NCBI GenBank assembly: GCA_949825065.1
Contig: OX463844.1
Coordinates: forward strand, 620,001-684,000
Reading direction: 5' to 3'
From: Odontocerum albicorne
Lineage: Eukaryota > Arthropoda > Insecta > Trichoptera > Odontoceridae
DNA: 64,000 bases
The translations under genes and the position numbers were made by a program. The notes under the pieces are model-generated. The model was given only the letters and a program-made list of their open reading frames with translations, was not told the DNA's origin and made no database searches. Below, piece by piece: positions 34,795 through 45,135 of the stretch (the first letter of the stretch is position 1; each line of letters starts with the position of its first letter).

Positions 34795-34985
34795 AGCTTA
34801 TTGCCAAGGGATAATCTCTCCAACCAATCAGACAAAAGTGAATAAAGAAAAATAAATGGTCTCAAAAAATATTCAAATAATTATTAACCTTCACCAAATT
34901 CATAAACAATGCACACAGTAAAAATAAAAGTGTCATATCATCAATCAAAGGAAAAGGAAGGGATAACGGAGAGGAATGAAAAATT
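34795..34985 (-). repeat. LINE A 3' UTR fragment
   Basis: On the minus strand this reads like 46.14-46.27 kb: the SINE-like tail (TCTCTCCAACCAATCAGACA as seen on plus), AAATTCATAAACAATGCACA, and the purine block AAGGAAAAGGAAGGGATAAC. No coding part remains. Confidence 0.55.
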
Positions 34986-35044
34986 AGGACTAAAACGCGT
35001 TATAATCTATGCCTGGCCACTAGATCTATTTTTTTTATAATTTA

Positions 35045-35310
35045 AGGGCTGCAAAAAATATCCTAGCGCACTACCACATGCAAAAAATATCCTAGCGTAC
35101 TACCACATGCAACAAATATCCTGGCGCACTACTACACGTAACAAATATCCTGGCGCACTACCACATGCAACAAATATCCTGGCGCACTACCACATGCAAC
35201 AAATATCCTGGCGCACTACCACATGCAACAAATATCCTGGCGCACTACCACATGCAACAAATATCCTGGCGCACTACCACATGCAACAAATATCCTGGCG
35301 CACTACCCGC
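35045..35310. repeat. 29-bp minisatellite, about 9 copies
   Basis: Units of CTACCACATGCAACAAATAT, then CCTGGCGCA. No spacers are present, so it is not a CRISPR array. Three overlapping short open frames result from the repeat. Confidence 0.93.
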
Positions 35311-35689
35311 GGTCCGCGGTTTCGCAATGCTTGAACAAGGTCAAGGATGACGTCAGCCTGCAGGGAGTGGATGATTTTGATGTGTCGTCTAAAATAAAAG
35401 GACAATTTATAAATATATATTATTTTCCGAATTCCGAATGATTTATTTTCCAAACCTTAATATTAGAATTTTCTTTTACTCGTATCTGCGATACACAATA
35501 AAAATTAACCTTTTATTATCAACACAAAAGAGCTACATGTCGTAGAAAAAAAAACGTGTTTGTTTCCGTTAGGCTATCAGTTCGGCCGAAGTGTGAGGAT
35601 GGAGGGCATCAGAAAATATTTACGATATTCTTACAAAGGGTTATTATTGCCGACTTATTTTTATTCTCCCACGCCATACGGATGATGAA

Positions 35690-35850
35690 TCACACAATAC
35701 CCGTCACCGGCTGCTATTCACGGGATATTTATGTTCCCGGTCCCGTGACTGTACGAGTATAACCCAGTGGCCCGAGCGCCAAGCGCCAAGCGCCGCGGCG
35801 CCGTGCCCGTACTGTGTCCCCTCGAGGTCGCTAAATGTTCCCCCGTTCAC
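35690..35850. other. GC-rich, CpG-rich patch
   Basis: Contains GGTCCCGTGACTGTACGAGT and then GAGCGCCAAGCGCCAAGCGC. It stands out against the AT-rich background but shows no gene. A TACGAGTA octamer lies at 35,752. Promoter function is possible but unsupported. Confidence 0.3.
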
Positions 35851-36003
35851 AGCTAGCTTTTAGAGATTTCTTCCTGAAAATTTTCTATTACCGTCTTTTC
35901 GTTCTCAGTCGTATATCGACATTCTTGGATCAAGTTTCACTATTGTATCCCTTATTTATTTATATGATTAGACTTTTTTTACCGAGTGATTAATAGTTAT
36001 GTA

Positions 36004-36112
36004 AACCTCCACAACAATGTAAACCTCCACAAACTCCACCTCCACAACAATGTAAACCTCCACAAACCTTTAAACCTCCACAACGTTAATGCCTTAACTA
36101 TAAACAATATAT
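36004..36112 (+). mobile_element. Penelope-like terminal fragment with 10-bp target duplication
   Basis: TAGTTATGTA occurs at 35,994-36,003 and 36,113-36,122. Between them are several copies of TGTAAACCTCCACAACA and then ACGTTAATGCCTTAACTATA, the outermost end of the family 1 Penelope terminal repeat (58.15 kb). The short direct repeats make it a terminal stub with local amplification. Confidence 0.55.
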
Positions 36113-36139
36113 TAGTTATGTATTGTAATATACTGTTGT

Positions 36140-36215
36140 ATACAGTAAGTGCAACCTGGCGGCTTTATTGTCATGTAGTACCGTTTTCAAATCAATAGGA
36201 AAAATGGTTTTTTTA
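36140..36215 (-). mobile_element. SINE tail fragment
   Basis: ACCTGGCGGCTTTATTGTCA, then TGTAGTACC and AAATCAATAGG is the reverse complement of a degenerate SINE/LINE A tail. Confidence 0.5.
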
Positions 36216-36289
36216 TTTGTTTATTATTATATTTTTTATACAGGTTTTGAAACAAAACTTTTTTTGTAAATATTATTGAAAAATAATGG

Positions 36290-36475
36290 GAATGATTGAG
36301 GCATCAGTTGGCAGAGGGCGTCCTCGCCGAGAGTATCTGAAGCAAATATGCTATGATATGGACTGCACCTCCTATACAGAGCTCAAGAGGATCGCTGAAG
36401 ACCGAGCTGAGTGAAGAAGGAGATGCAGGGCTTTGCTGCTAACCAATCCCCAGGATTGAAAAAGCTTTAATTTGT
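36290..36475 (+). pseudogene. RTE-like LINE C-terminal fragment, diverged subfamily
   Basis: Reads GRGRPRREYLKQICYDMDCT, then SYTELKRIAEDRAE, a stop in place of W, RRRC, and a final stop. It parallels the ORF end at 37.7 kb (GRPRREYL, YTDLKRAAQDRGEW) with clear divergence, so it is a separate, older subfamily of the same LINE clade. Confidence 0.65.
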
Positions 36476-37164
36476 TTATTTATTTCATTTCACAACATAG
36501 AATTAGCGTAATTTCATTGGACTTCACAAAACTTGTTTATATATTGAAAAAAATCAAGTCTCATATAATTTGAAGAGTGGTTTGTTTACATCCCCAGTCT
36601 TGGAAGGAAATTCTCTTTCACTGTTGATAATGTGATATGAAATATATCAGTGGCTCTTCCAACAGTCATAAGGGCTGGAAGATTATTTCTTGCATGTGTG
36701 ATTGATGACCAGTTCCTGCCAGCGCAGTCTGGCATTTTTAATCTTTATTTTTAGAAACATTTAACGCAAATTTTTCTACGAGTAATAATGCTAGACAGCT
36801 CACAATTCTTCGAACGAATCTAACGATTCGTACAAGGAGACGAAGATTTATTTTTACGCTCAACGAGTCATATCCATGCATGCCCAGCAGAAACTAAGTA
36901 GGATAAAGCCATAAATGAACACTTAATTAATTCATATAGATATGTTGTATCGTCAGTTTTAGATGTTTTTTGTACATTTTCCTTCATAAATGAGCTCTGT
37001 GCCTCCAGCAGGCTCTAAATTCTATTGATTATTATATGGTTTGTCTGATTCGCAAATTTGTAGACTCTTGTCCATTTTTAATGCAGTTGCTAGACTGATA
37101 TACGAGTATATTTCATAAATATTGTCACATTAGTACGCTTCTGACTCATTAGTACGCTCAAAGC

Positions 37165-37830
37165 TGCTGACTGCAGGCCGAGCGCAACACCAGATGAGAA
37201 TAGTGATGTCGGGTAAACCACTAAAGAACACCAAGGAGTTTGTCTACCTCGGGAGCAAAATAACATGGGACGGTCGGTCCAAGAGCGAGGTCGACAGCCG
37301 TATACATCAGGCTAGACTTGCATTTAATAAAAGGTCGAAAATAATAGAATCAAATAATATAGACCTAAAACTGAGAATACTCCTCATCAAGACCTATGTA
37401 TGGAGTATCTTGATGTACGGCTGCGAGACATGGTGCCTATCCGAAAGAGATAGACGAAGACTAGAGGCTTTTGAGATGTGGTCCTATAGAAGACTATTAG
37501 GAATTTCCTGGAGAGACCGCATCACAAATGAAGAGGTTCTCCAACGAATCGAAGGAGGAAGGCACGCTCAGGATCCTGTCCGAAAGGCGTGCAAGATGGA
37601 TCGGTCATATAATACGACAAGAGGGCCTCTTGCATGCCATAATGGAGGGTATGACCGAGGGGACAAACTCTAGGGGACGCCCACGCCGAGAGTACCTGGA
37701 GGACCTGTTGGTGGACGTGCGCTGCTCAACATATACAGATTTAAAAAGAGCCGCACAGGACAGGGGGGAATGGAGGAGAAGAGTTGAAATTGCTGCAAAC
37801 CAGTCTTAGGACTGCAACCACGGAGAGAGT
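37165..37830 (+). pseudogene. 5'-truncated RTE-like LINE, ORF2 C-terminus with 2-bp deletion
   Basis: The frame from about 37,194 reads KEFVYLGSKITWDGRSKSEV, then YGCETWCLSERDRRRLEAFE and ISWRDRITNEEVLQR. Near 37,562 it shifts: the DNA reads GGCACGCTCAGG where the minus-strand copy at 19.2 kb implies GGCACCTGCTCAGG. The other frame continues RARWIGHIIRQEGLL to a stop at 37,807-37,809. Nearby AGTACGCTT motifs on both sides may be remnants of a target duplication. The RT catalytic core is absent. Confidence 0.8.
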
Positions 37831-37834
37831 ACGC

Positions 37835-38300
37835 TTCTAAAAAGTTTAAACTGATTTGAGTTTCGCGAACGAATTGATTTCAATCTTTGTCTCTTGGTAT
37901 TCATATATTTTTCGAATCTGTGTCTAAGAGGATTAGTCCTTGAGAGAGGAGTAGATATTTAACGTTGGCATTTTCTTCATTTAATGAATTGATTTTTCCA
38001 ATGGGGTGAAGTATTATGACAAATCTTTAACCCTACCTGGTTCTGTGACATGGAATGGTCACTACTTATTTGAGATATGGGTGGCGCATGGAGCATTAGG
38101 AAACACTTTAAGACATCCTTTTGGGAAGTCTTATCAACATTAACGAACATATGATATATGAAGACATCACATATACACTACTCTAACTCTAAAGCCATTT
38201 TTATTACCAAATTCAATTTTCTGAACATATGCATATGCGGAAAATTGATGAAATGGTCGCAACCAGTAGTTTCATATCCTTAAGCTTAACTTATATGTAT
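37835..38300. other. Unassigned stretch
   Basis: No gene or repeat is recognised between the LINE remnant and the Penelope foldback. Confidence 0.3.
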
Positions 38301-38402
38301 TTTAATATTATTTATAGTTAAGACATTAATGTTGTGGAGGTTTAGAGACATTGTAATTGGTTTTATCAAAAACTGTTTATTCCACTTTTTGTAACGGGAT
38401 AA

Positions 38403-38440
38403 CCCAACTGGTTTCAAGGCTTTCACCTCATCATCAGGGG
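38403..38440 (-). ncRNA. Hammerhead ribozyme, minus copy, stem III mismatch
   Basis: On the minus strand: CTGATGA (38,431-38,437), the GAGG/CCTT stem, and GAAA (38,412-38,415), then ACCAGT followed by T. The core is complete, but the stem III palindrome ACCGGT is broken to ACCAGT, which should weaken dimer pairing. Confidence 0.6.
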
Positions 38441-38664
38441 AGCACAAACCAGACTGAATTATGTTCGAACTGGTACCAACAAACACGCTTCTAAAGGTAA
38501 ACATTCTGGTTGGGGACTGGGAGTGGAGGGAGGGAGGAGACAATATCGGCGAGCAGCGCGGCGGAGAGATTCTTGGGATATATGTGTTTGCCAGTTCGGT
38601 ACCAGTTCATCGGTACCAGTTCAATGTCAGTACCAGTTCGAACAAAATTCAGTCTCGTCTGTGC

Positions 38665-38702
38665 TCCCTGATGATGAGGTGAAAGCCTTGAAACCGGTTG
38701 GG
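38665..38702 (+). ncRNA. Hammerhead ribozyme, plus copy, intact core
   Basis: CTGATGA at 38,668-38,674, the GAGG/CCTT stem with TGAAAG loop, GAAA at 38,690-38,693, ACCGGT, then T38,699 as cleavage base and GGG. The variable core base is T here and A in the 11.3 and 58.1 kb copies, the one core position where any base is tolerated. Confidence 0.75.
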
Positions 38703-38764
38703 TTATAACGTTACAAAAAGTGGAATAAACAGTGTATGATAAAATAAATTACAATGTCTGTATT

Positions 38765-39295
38765 TATTTTGTAATATATTAAACCTGTCAATAAAAGGGG
38801 GTTCGAATCCCGAGAAAAACCACCTTTGAGAAGTGTAAGTATACTCTTTAAATGGCGCTATGTACATTTTCCTTTTCTAAATATTATACGTTTGTTTTTA
38901 TAAAATATAAAAAGTATTTTTTTTATAGCTGTGTAACGGTTGTTGCAAATGTCTAAAAAGATTCACAAGGGAAAAATTCGATTAACATTTTTAAAAGTTT
39001 AATTATTCTAAAATAATTAGATTTAATTCATTACGGAAGTTCTTACGCGATTATGGATTTTTCAAGAAAATTTAATTAACGAGTTTAGTGTTTAGTGATT
39101 TGACAGGTGTTGGTTGTAAAATAAATAAGCGGTTGTAAAATTAATGAAAACGGTTCCAAAGTATTGAGTTCAAATTTCAATTGACCTTTACAAATTAACA
39201 TATTTAAATGAGTTTCGTTTGTTTTTATTACGAGTTCTTTTTTATCATTCAGAAATCATGTAAAAAAGGTTTTTTATATATTAAGTAAATGGTCT
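38765..39295. other. Unassigned AT-rich stretch
   Basis: A lone B-box-like GGTTCGAATCCC at 38,800-38,811 may be a SINE head remnant. Nothing else is recognised. Confidence 0.3.
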
Positions 39296-39300
39296 TTCTA

Positions 39301-39781
39301 ATAATGGATTAGCGCTACGCTCAAACAGAGATTGTTTATTGGCCTTTCCAGTTCACCGCTCCTCTTTCTTTACGTCGTCCTTTGCATGCTTTAAGAAGCG
39401 TCTCTGGAATCAGTTACAAACCAATATAAGACTCGCTCCGTCCTTGGTATGCTTTAAGAAGCGACTGAAAAAACTCTTAATTTCTAGTCAGTAAAATAAC
39501 GTGTTTCATTCCTGATTTTTCTTTTCCTTTCCTCTCCACCATCCTTTCCTTTCCTTTTGATTGATTATATCTCACTTTATATGAAAAATAATGATCGGGT
39601 GGGTTCATGTTCTCACGTATATGTTTATGGATTTCGTGGGGATGGATAGTCATTTGAATTATTTATGCGACCACGTAACTTGCTTCATTTACGTTTGTCT
39701 GGTTGGTTGGAAGAGATTGCCGCCTGACAATAAACCCGCCAGATTGTATTGCAATAAAAGTGTTAAATAAATAAATAAATG
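39301..39781 (+). mobile_element. LINE A 3' end: ORF C-terminus, 3' UTR and SINE-like tail
   Basis: Reads GLALRSNRDCLLAFPVHRSS, then RLWNQLQTNIRLAPSLVCF and KKRLKKLL, with a stop at 39,492-39,494. This is a LINE ORF2 C-terminal motif (VHRS-FF, RLWN-L, L-FKK-LK). A 3' UTR of pyrimidine-rich sequence and ATGGATTTCGTGGGGATGG follows. It ends with GGTTGGTTGGAAGAGATTGC, CAATAAACCCGCCAG and a (AAAT)n tail. A small internal duplication (CATGCTTTAAGAAGCG) disturbs the ORF. Confidence 0.75.
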
Positions 39782-39934
39782 GTTGTCGGCGTTTGGGTCA
39801 AGTAGTGAGTGTTCTTGCTGTGTCAACTAGTGCTTTGAGTTCATTTTTTGTTTAGTTTTTTTTCTTCAACTATGCACCACTTCAAATACACAAAGCTTTA
39901 TTGTGCAGCATACAATATTTTCACTTTCCTGATA

Positions 39935-40200
39935 GTTATCACGCTTGCATATCTTCATTGTCATCACTAGATCTACAACCCATGATGAATGCTACCTGCT
40001 GTGTTTTCTGCCAACTATCTCTCTTAACAGTGTTTCTTATTCAATTGGTTATACCTAGAGTGCGACAGTTCTCTGTCACACCATTCAGATATCTCAGCTT
40101 TGGTCTTTCTCCTCTCCTACGCTCCATCGGATTGTTGAATAAAGACTGTCTGCAGAATCAGTGACCTGCATGTTATATAAGCGTCCAAGTCCGCGCATTC
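39935..40200 (-). pseudogene. RTE-like LINE C-terminal tail
   Basis: The minus strand reads RRRGRPKLRYLNGVTENCRT, then LGITN, a stop in place of W, VKRDSWQKTQQVAF and a stop. The GRP-LR-L-GV block followed by the W-K block is a common ORF2 ending in arthropod RTE-like LINEs. Truncated upstream. Confidence 0.6.
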
Positions 40201-40374
40201 TAGTATTTATATATGTTTTACTACTCTAGATTCACCTTATATGATAAAGAGTTCTTCTCTGTCATTCATTCGACCTTACATTTTGCGGAGAAACTTTCTC
40301 TTAAAGGTATCAGAATTCTATAGGTCTCCAATGTGTAAGTTTCAATTTAATTAAACCCCTTAATTTCAAGTCTG

Positions 40375-41030
40375 TAATGTAATGTCTCAATTCCGATTTT
40401 TCTTTTCCTTTAACGTTCCTTCTTTAACGTTCCGGTGCTGTGTATTCAATACACACGTAAAAATGAGCGATTTAAATTAAGAATATGATATTTATAGCCA
40501 CTGGCTTAAATTAATTAAATTTGAAGTCAAAAGAGACAATAATTGAAATTTAATTACTGAAAATATGAAAAAACATCGGCCGACGTTCACTAAACGGGCG
40601 CAGAGACCACTTCATATGGATGCCCGCGAGCTACTGAGATGGGACTCGGAACACTAACACTGTATATGTTATAAGAAACAACTGCGAACTGAGATTCTAT
40701 TTCTTGCGTTCCATGTACCGAAGATGAGTGAGACGTGAATAGCGTTGCTTCCTCACCCATAGCGGTTTTTAGAATGAATATACCTACTTCACACACTGGC
40801 TCACATTTGATTGTATTGGTGAATTTATTCCCGATTTTCACAAAATATCTCTGATGTGGGCGATAAGTGCTAATTATAATAAATATTATTTTTTCATTCA
40901 ATGCTTAAATGTATTACGGAGGAATACCTAAAATCTGAACCCAGTTTTTACTATATTTAAAGAGATATTAAAATTTTTAGAAGCAATGTGTTACTAGTTA
41001 CACATCACAGGGAAGGAAGGGTTAAACACA
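40375..41030 (-). repeat. Family D plus LINE A UTR, left arm of a large inverted repeat
   Basis: Family D on the minus strand (ends CGTTCCGGTGCTG at 40,430 and AGGAAGGAAGGGTTAA at 41,020), preceded by LINE A UTR sequence (CCGATTTTTCTTTTCCTTT). Mirrors 41,815-42,365 at about 95% by eye. The 103-residue open frame at 40,590-40,901 has a sister in the right arm, which only reflects shared DNA. Confidence 0.7.
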
Positions 41031-41094
41031 TAAATAATGATTCGAATGTTTTTGCGGAATTTCATTTTCTTTTATTATAATTATTTTTGTTTGG

Positions 41095-41165
41095 TTGGTC
41101 GGAAAATATGGTCATCAAGCAATAAACCCACCAAATTGTACAATTAAGTGTTGAAATACAACGAA
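41095..41165 (+). mobile_element. SINE/LINE A tail fragment
   Basis: TTTGGTTGGTCGGAAAATAT, then GGTCATCAAGCAATAAACCC and ACCAAATTGTACAATTAAGTG match the common tail. Confidence 0.55.
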
Positions 41166-41365
41166 TACATAAATGAGCGCAGGTCTTAAAAGTATCTTAT
41201 AAAGTTGGCTTTTTATATTTCTAGAGAGCAGGCGAGACTTAAGTAAGGTGATAAGGCCAAAACGGCATCTGTTTCCTGACAATATTAGCTTATAATCGTA
41301 TATAATATCTTCAGTCGTGTTGCTGGTAGAGTTTACCCGTGACTCAAAGTATTCAAACAATTTTC
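41165..41365 (-). pseudogene. LINE reverse transcriptase thumb fragment
   Basis: The minus strand reads YKLILSGNRCRFGLITLLKS, then RLLSRNIKSQLYKILLRPAL. This matches the segment after the RT palm (AGNR-F-L--LK-RLLSR, L-YK-L-RP-L-Y) of RTE-like LINEs. It is truncated at both ends. Confidence 0.65.
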
Positions 41366-41544
41366 ACCCTTTAAATTATACATACCAATGGAAAATGTCA
41401 ATACGAAAGCCTTTCATAAACCATTAATGCCTCCATTAGTTCTCGCTAAATTGCGCAAAAAACTCTATCTCATCAGTTTGGGAGTAACGTTGCACAGACT
41501 CATTATGTAGTATCATTAGATAAAAGAGTTACGACCTTTGTAGT

Positions 41545-41615
41545 CAAGTAGTAACATTCTTGACATCATCCCGGGGGTTTCGAGTTCGAGATACGATGGT
41601 ATAAAAACTGGTAAA
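41545..41615 (+). mobile_element. tRNA-like SINE head fragment
   Basis: GTAGTCAAGTAGTAACATTC resembles an A-box region and GTTTCGAGTTCGAG a degenerate B box, at the usual spacing. A similar head lies at 54.4 kb. No tail follows. Confidence 0.4.
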
Positions 41616-41814
41616 ACAGTTTGTTTGCTAACACTAATCATACGCGCCAAACGATAGTGTAGCTAACACGTTCAATGACAAACTTCGAGGTCCGTGTCTT
41701 CTCCAAAGATTATAAACCCGAAATCTTACTTACTGGGGTTATATGCAATATTGTCTCCCGACTACTCCGTTTAATTTGTCCAGAACACAAATTTGGATGT
41801 ATTGGAGGGGGTAC

Positions 41815-42365
41815 CATACCAGGAATGAAAAAATAATATTATTTATAATTAGCACTTATCGCCCACATCAGAGATATTTTGTGAAAATCGGGAATAAATT
41901 CACCAATACAATCAAATGTGTGCCAGTGTGTGAAGTAGGTATATTCATTCTAAAAACCGCTATGGGTGAGGAAGCAACGCTATTCACGTCTCACTCTACT
42001 TCGGTATATGGGAACGCAAGAAATACAATCTCAGTTCGCAGTTGTTTCTTATAACATACACAGTGTTAGTGTTCCGAGTCCCATCTCAGTAGCTCGCAGG
42101 CATCCATATGAAGTGGTCTCTGTGCCCGTTTTGTGAACGTCGTCCGAAGTTTTTTCATATTTTCAGTAATTAAATTTCAAATATTATCACTTTTGACTTC
42201 AAATTTAATTAATTTACGCGATTGGCTATAAATATCATATTCTTATTTTAAATCGCTCATTTTTACGTGTGTATTGAATACACAGCACCGGAACGGTAAA
42301 GGAAGGGATGATGGAGAGAAAAGAAAAATCTGGAATGAGACATTACATAACATAAAAATTAAATA
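41815..42365 (+). repeat. Family D plus LINE A UTR, right arm of the inverted repeat
   Basis: Family D on the plus strand up to CAGCACCGGAACG at about 42,295, then LINE A UTR reversed (GGTAAAGGAAGGGATGATGG, then AAAAATCTGGAATGAGACAT). Shares subfamily features with the left arm (CAGTTGTTTCTTATAACATA) that the 13.5 and 19.7 kb copies lack. Confidence 0.7.
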
Positions 42366-42705
42366 AATTAAAGTCTGGCGTATCGTGCAAAATTTTCTGA
42401 TAATATGTTAAAAATGAGTCACGCCAGTACATTTCCTTATCTCAGTCCGTTGTAAGTTTCAAATAAGTTGAGTATATATCCTCGGATCTAGATGCGGTAA
42501 TTAATGATTAAGTGAGTTGTAGAATTTCTACGAACTTCTTAGAGATATTTAGTCCCCTCATGGTTGGTGTAGACCATTTCACTTGATGCTGTCAGCATTT
42601 AAATCTATAAACAAATGAAAAGTTTTCAAATTAAATTCAATAGTTTTTTTGCAACATCTGCCTAAGTGCAAAAATTTGATTTATATATGATCTCACACAT
42701 CAAAA

Positions 42706-43190
42706 TTCAATCTCTTTCAACCAACCAGACAAAAGTAAATGAAGCCAGTTATGTGGTAGCATAAATCATTCAAATGACTATCCATCCCCACGAAATCCAT
42801 AAACACATACGTGAGCATATGCTCACGGACCCCACAAAGACGGACAATCACCTGAATATTCTTTTTCATATAAAGTGAGATATCATCAATCAAAAAAAGG
42901 AAATTATGAGTTTTTTTCAGTCGCTTCTCAAAGCATGTCAAGGATGGAGCGAGTCTTATATTGGTTTGTAACTGATTCCAGAGTCTCACTGTATGGGCAG
43001 TAAAGGACGACGTAAAAAAATAAGAGCGATGAACTGGAAATACCAATAGACAATCTCTGTTTGAGCGTAGCGCTAATCCATGATTAGAAAGACGCTAAAA
43101 AATTTCGACGAGATAAGAGGGGGCGGTGGGACAGTTAAGAATATTATACAATAGAGACAGTATGTGAATTTGCGAGTGCTCTGACTATTT
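42706..43190 (-). pseudogene. LINE A, 5'-truncated copy
   Basis: The minus strand reads CPTAPSYLVEIF, NHGLALRSNRDCLL, then PVHRSYFFTSSFTAHTVRLW, NQLQTNIRLAPSLTCFEKR and LKKTHNF. The 3' UTR and the CCAACCAGAC tail (plus-strand view) follow. This copy keeps TAHTVRLWNQL where the 39.4 kb copy has an internal duplication. One stop (F-stop-R) interrupts it upstream. Confidence 0.75.
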
Positions 43191-43262
43191 TTTTAAATTG
43201 TGCGTATTCGCAGAAATGCGAGTGCTCTGACTATTTTTATAAATTGTGCGTATTCGCAGAAA
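43172..43262. repeat. 46-bp direct duplication
   Basis: Two copies of GCGAGTGCTCTGACTATTTT, then AAATTGTGCGTATTCGCAGAAA. Confidence 0.85.
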
Positions 43263-43269
43263 AGTTTGC

Positions 43270-43980
43270 AAATCGTGCCTATCTGTCGACGCTGAAATAT
43301 TGTAGTTGTTGCCATGGCTAATTATCTGTTGAGGTTACCACTGGTTAATAACTGCGGGGTTCATGACTAATACTATTTTAATACCTTTTGCATCTGATTT
43401 TTACCTTATCTTGGCACAATGAAGTACCAGATGAAAATTGAGGGGCACAGTACCTGAGTTGTTAATACACGTATCAAATTTATATGAATATTTTGATTCG
43501 GATCTATGACCCTTAATTTTGAGAAACTTCTAATATTGACATATATGCGATAAAAACTTTTAAGAAAATAGGTTGTAAAAAAAAAACGATACTGATTTTA
43601 TGAGGATAACGATTTTAATAAAGTCTTAACTTAAATCAGAGAAAGACGTTTTTTCACTTAATTTTTACCTCCCAAATGTATTATTCCACGAACTTTTCAT
43701 CAGTAAGGGAACTTCTGCATAGGGAGGTGGATGAGAGGGTAGGCAGGTAGGATAGAAACCATCGCGTGATACTTTCCAATAAATAATATTACAAGTCTGC
43801 GGATGGTGGGAGCGGGGCTGGTGTGGAGCGAGATAGCGTTTTGTGTTCGCTTCCGGGTTCAGGCATTCCTTTGAAAAATGTTTGAAATATGTTATGCACG
43901 TGGAAAATAAAGCGGAGCGATTGTCAGGAATAAGAAACCAATTTAGAATACATATGATTGATGGGATGTACTTATACGTG
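43270..43980. other. Unassigned stretch
   Basis: No gene is recognised. The open frames entering the CA-rich tract have no known domain. Confidence 0.3.
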
Positions 43981-43986
43981 ATTTGT

Positions 43987-44070
43987 ACACACACACACAC
44001 ACACGCACACAGACACCTCACATACACATACCCCCCCATATACGAGTATATATACACACACAGCACGCTC

Positions 44071-44101
<31 letters not shown>

Positions 44102-44235
44102 CCCTCTCTCTCTCTCACACTCACACAAACACACGCACGCACACACACACACACACACACATACACAAACACGCATGCACGTGCACACACAAATACACAT
44201 AAACGCGCGTGTACGTGCACACACACACACTACAC
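43987..44235. repeat. Imperfect (CA)n microsatellite with CT and TA segments
   Basis: CA-rich tract broken by CCCCCCC (44,029), TATACGAGTATATATA and CTCTCTCTCTCTC. The open frames of alternating Cys/Val or His/Thr are artefacts. A TACGAGTA octamer at 44,041 sits inside a TATA stretch. Confidence 0.95.
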
Positions 44236-44344
44236 ACAAACCTTGTATTACGTTTGGGATCGCAATTTCATCATTAACCTTCACTTAACTCGATTTCTTG
44301 TCAATTCTCACGACTTCAAAAAGTATTATTAAAAACGATTCTTT

Positions 44345-44425
44345 CTAGATTTGGTTTATTTTTGGTTGAAAATGACTTCATGTGGCCATACGCCCACCAT
44401 GCACTATTGTTTACAATAAAAGTCA
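44345..44425 (+). mobile_element. Degenerate SINE tail
   Basis: GGTTGAAAATGACTTCATGT, then GGCCATACGCCCACCATGC weakly matches the SINE tail. Low certainty. Confidence 0.35.
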
Positions 44426-44811
44426 AATACAATTAAATACTTATCATGTTTCTGACATTCGTATGATCTGTTCCAGTGACTGTATCTGAAGTCCTTATGT
44501 TTTCGTAACGGTTTCTCGGAATCCGATATTCTGTCTACCATCTTCCTATTATAATATTACTTTCGTTAAATCATAACCTCAGTTTTTATCCATCCACAGC
44601 AAGATGGATACGTAATTTATATTTATATAATCTTATTTTAAGAATATATACAATATTTTTTCGTTCATATTTTTGACAATTATTATACAGAACTAGCTTC
44701 ATAACCGTTGCGTTAATTACCGCGCTATGTATGATGTGAACACATCCTTTCAGTGCACTTAAAAAGTCAAACAATTACAAAGAGGGCCACACTGAGCTGT
44801 AGCTTTATGGA

Positions 44812-44870
44812 TGCACGCTGCACACTGTACACTGTACGTTGCATACTGCATACTGTAAGCTGCATGGGTG
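44812..44870. repeat. Short degenerate tandem repeat
   Basis: Repeats of GCACACTGTACACTGTACG and GCATACTGCATACTGTAAGC. Confidence 0.7.
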
Positions 44871-45135
44871 CGCTTCGCAGTTTCATTGTTTTATTATCTT
44901 GCTTCGAAATTTTCTAGACAATGCTTTTGTCTGGGAACACACCGACTACTGTATCATTATTAAAGCTTTGAATACTCCTTCTCATAATTTCTTACAAAGT
45001 TTTAAAGCATATTAAAAAAATTTCATCAAAGCTTCGTTCGTTTTTTTTATATCGTTAAGTAATATTTTGACAAACAAAGCCATGCGTGTAAAACCTTAAA
45101 AATCTATATACTCGTATTTGAGATTATAAGTATAA

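Larger units (their letters stand above)
38310..38760. mobile_element. Penelope-like foldback with a ribozyme in each arm (family 1)
   Basis: The left arm (38,330-38,475, minus orientation) and right arm (38,620-38,750, plus) share TTTATCA(A/T)A(A/C)ACTG, TATTCCACTTTTTGTAACG, the hammerhead, and GTTCGAACTGGTACC. The two arms are long inverted repeats around about 150 bp of GC-richer spacer. No GIY-YIG or RT sequence is present, so it is non-autonomous. The left half recurs at 48.3 kb. Confidence 0.75.

Noticed and set aside
40590..42054. Matching 103-residue frames at 40,590-40,901 and 41,743-42,054 as a conserved gene
   Set aside because: Both lie in the inverted family D arms; similarity follows from DNA identity, and the other family D copies do not keep the frame.
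43665..44288. Cys/Val- and His/Thr-rich frames
   Set aside because: Artefacts of the CA/GT microsatellite.
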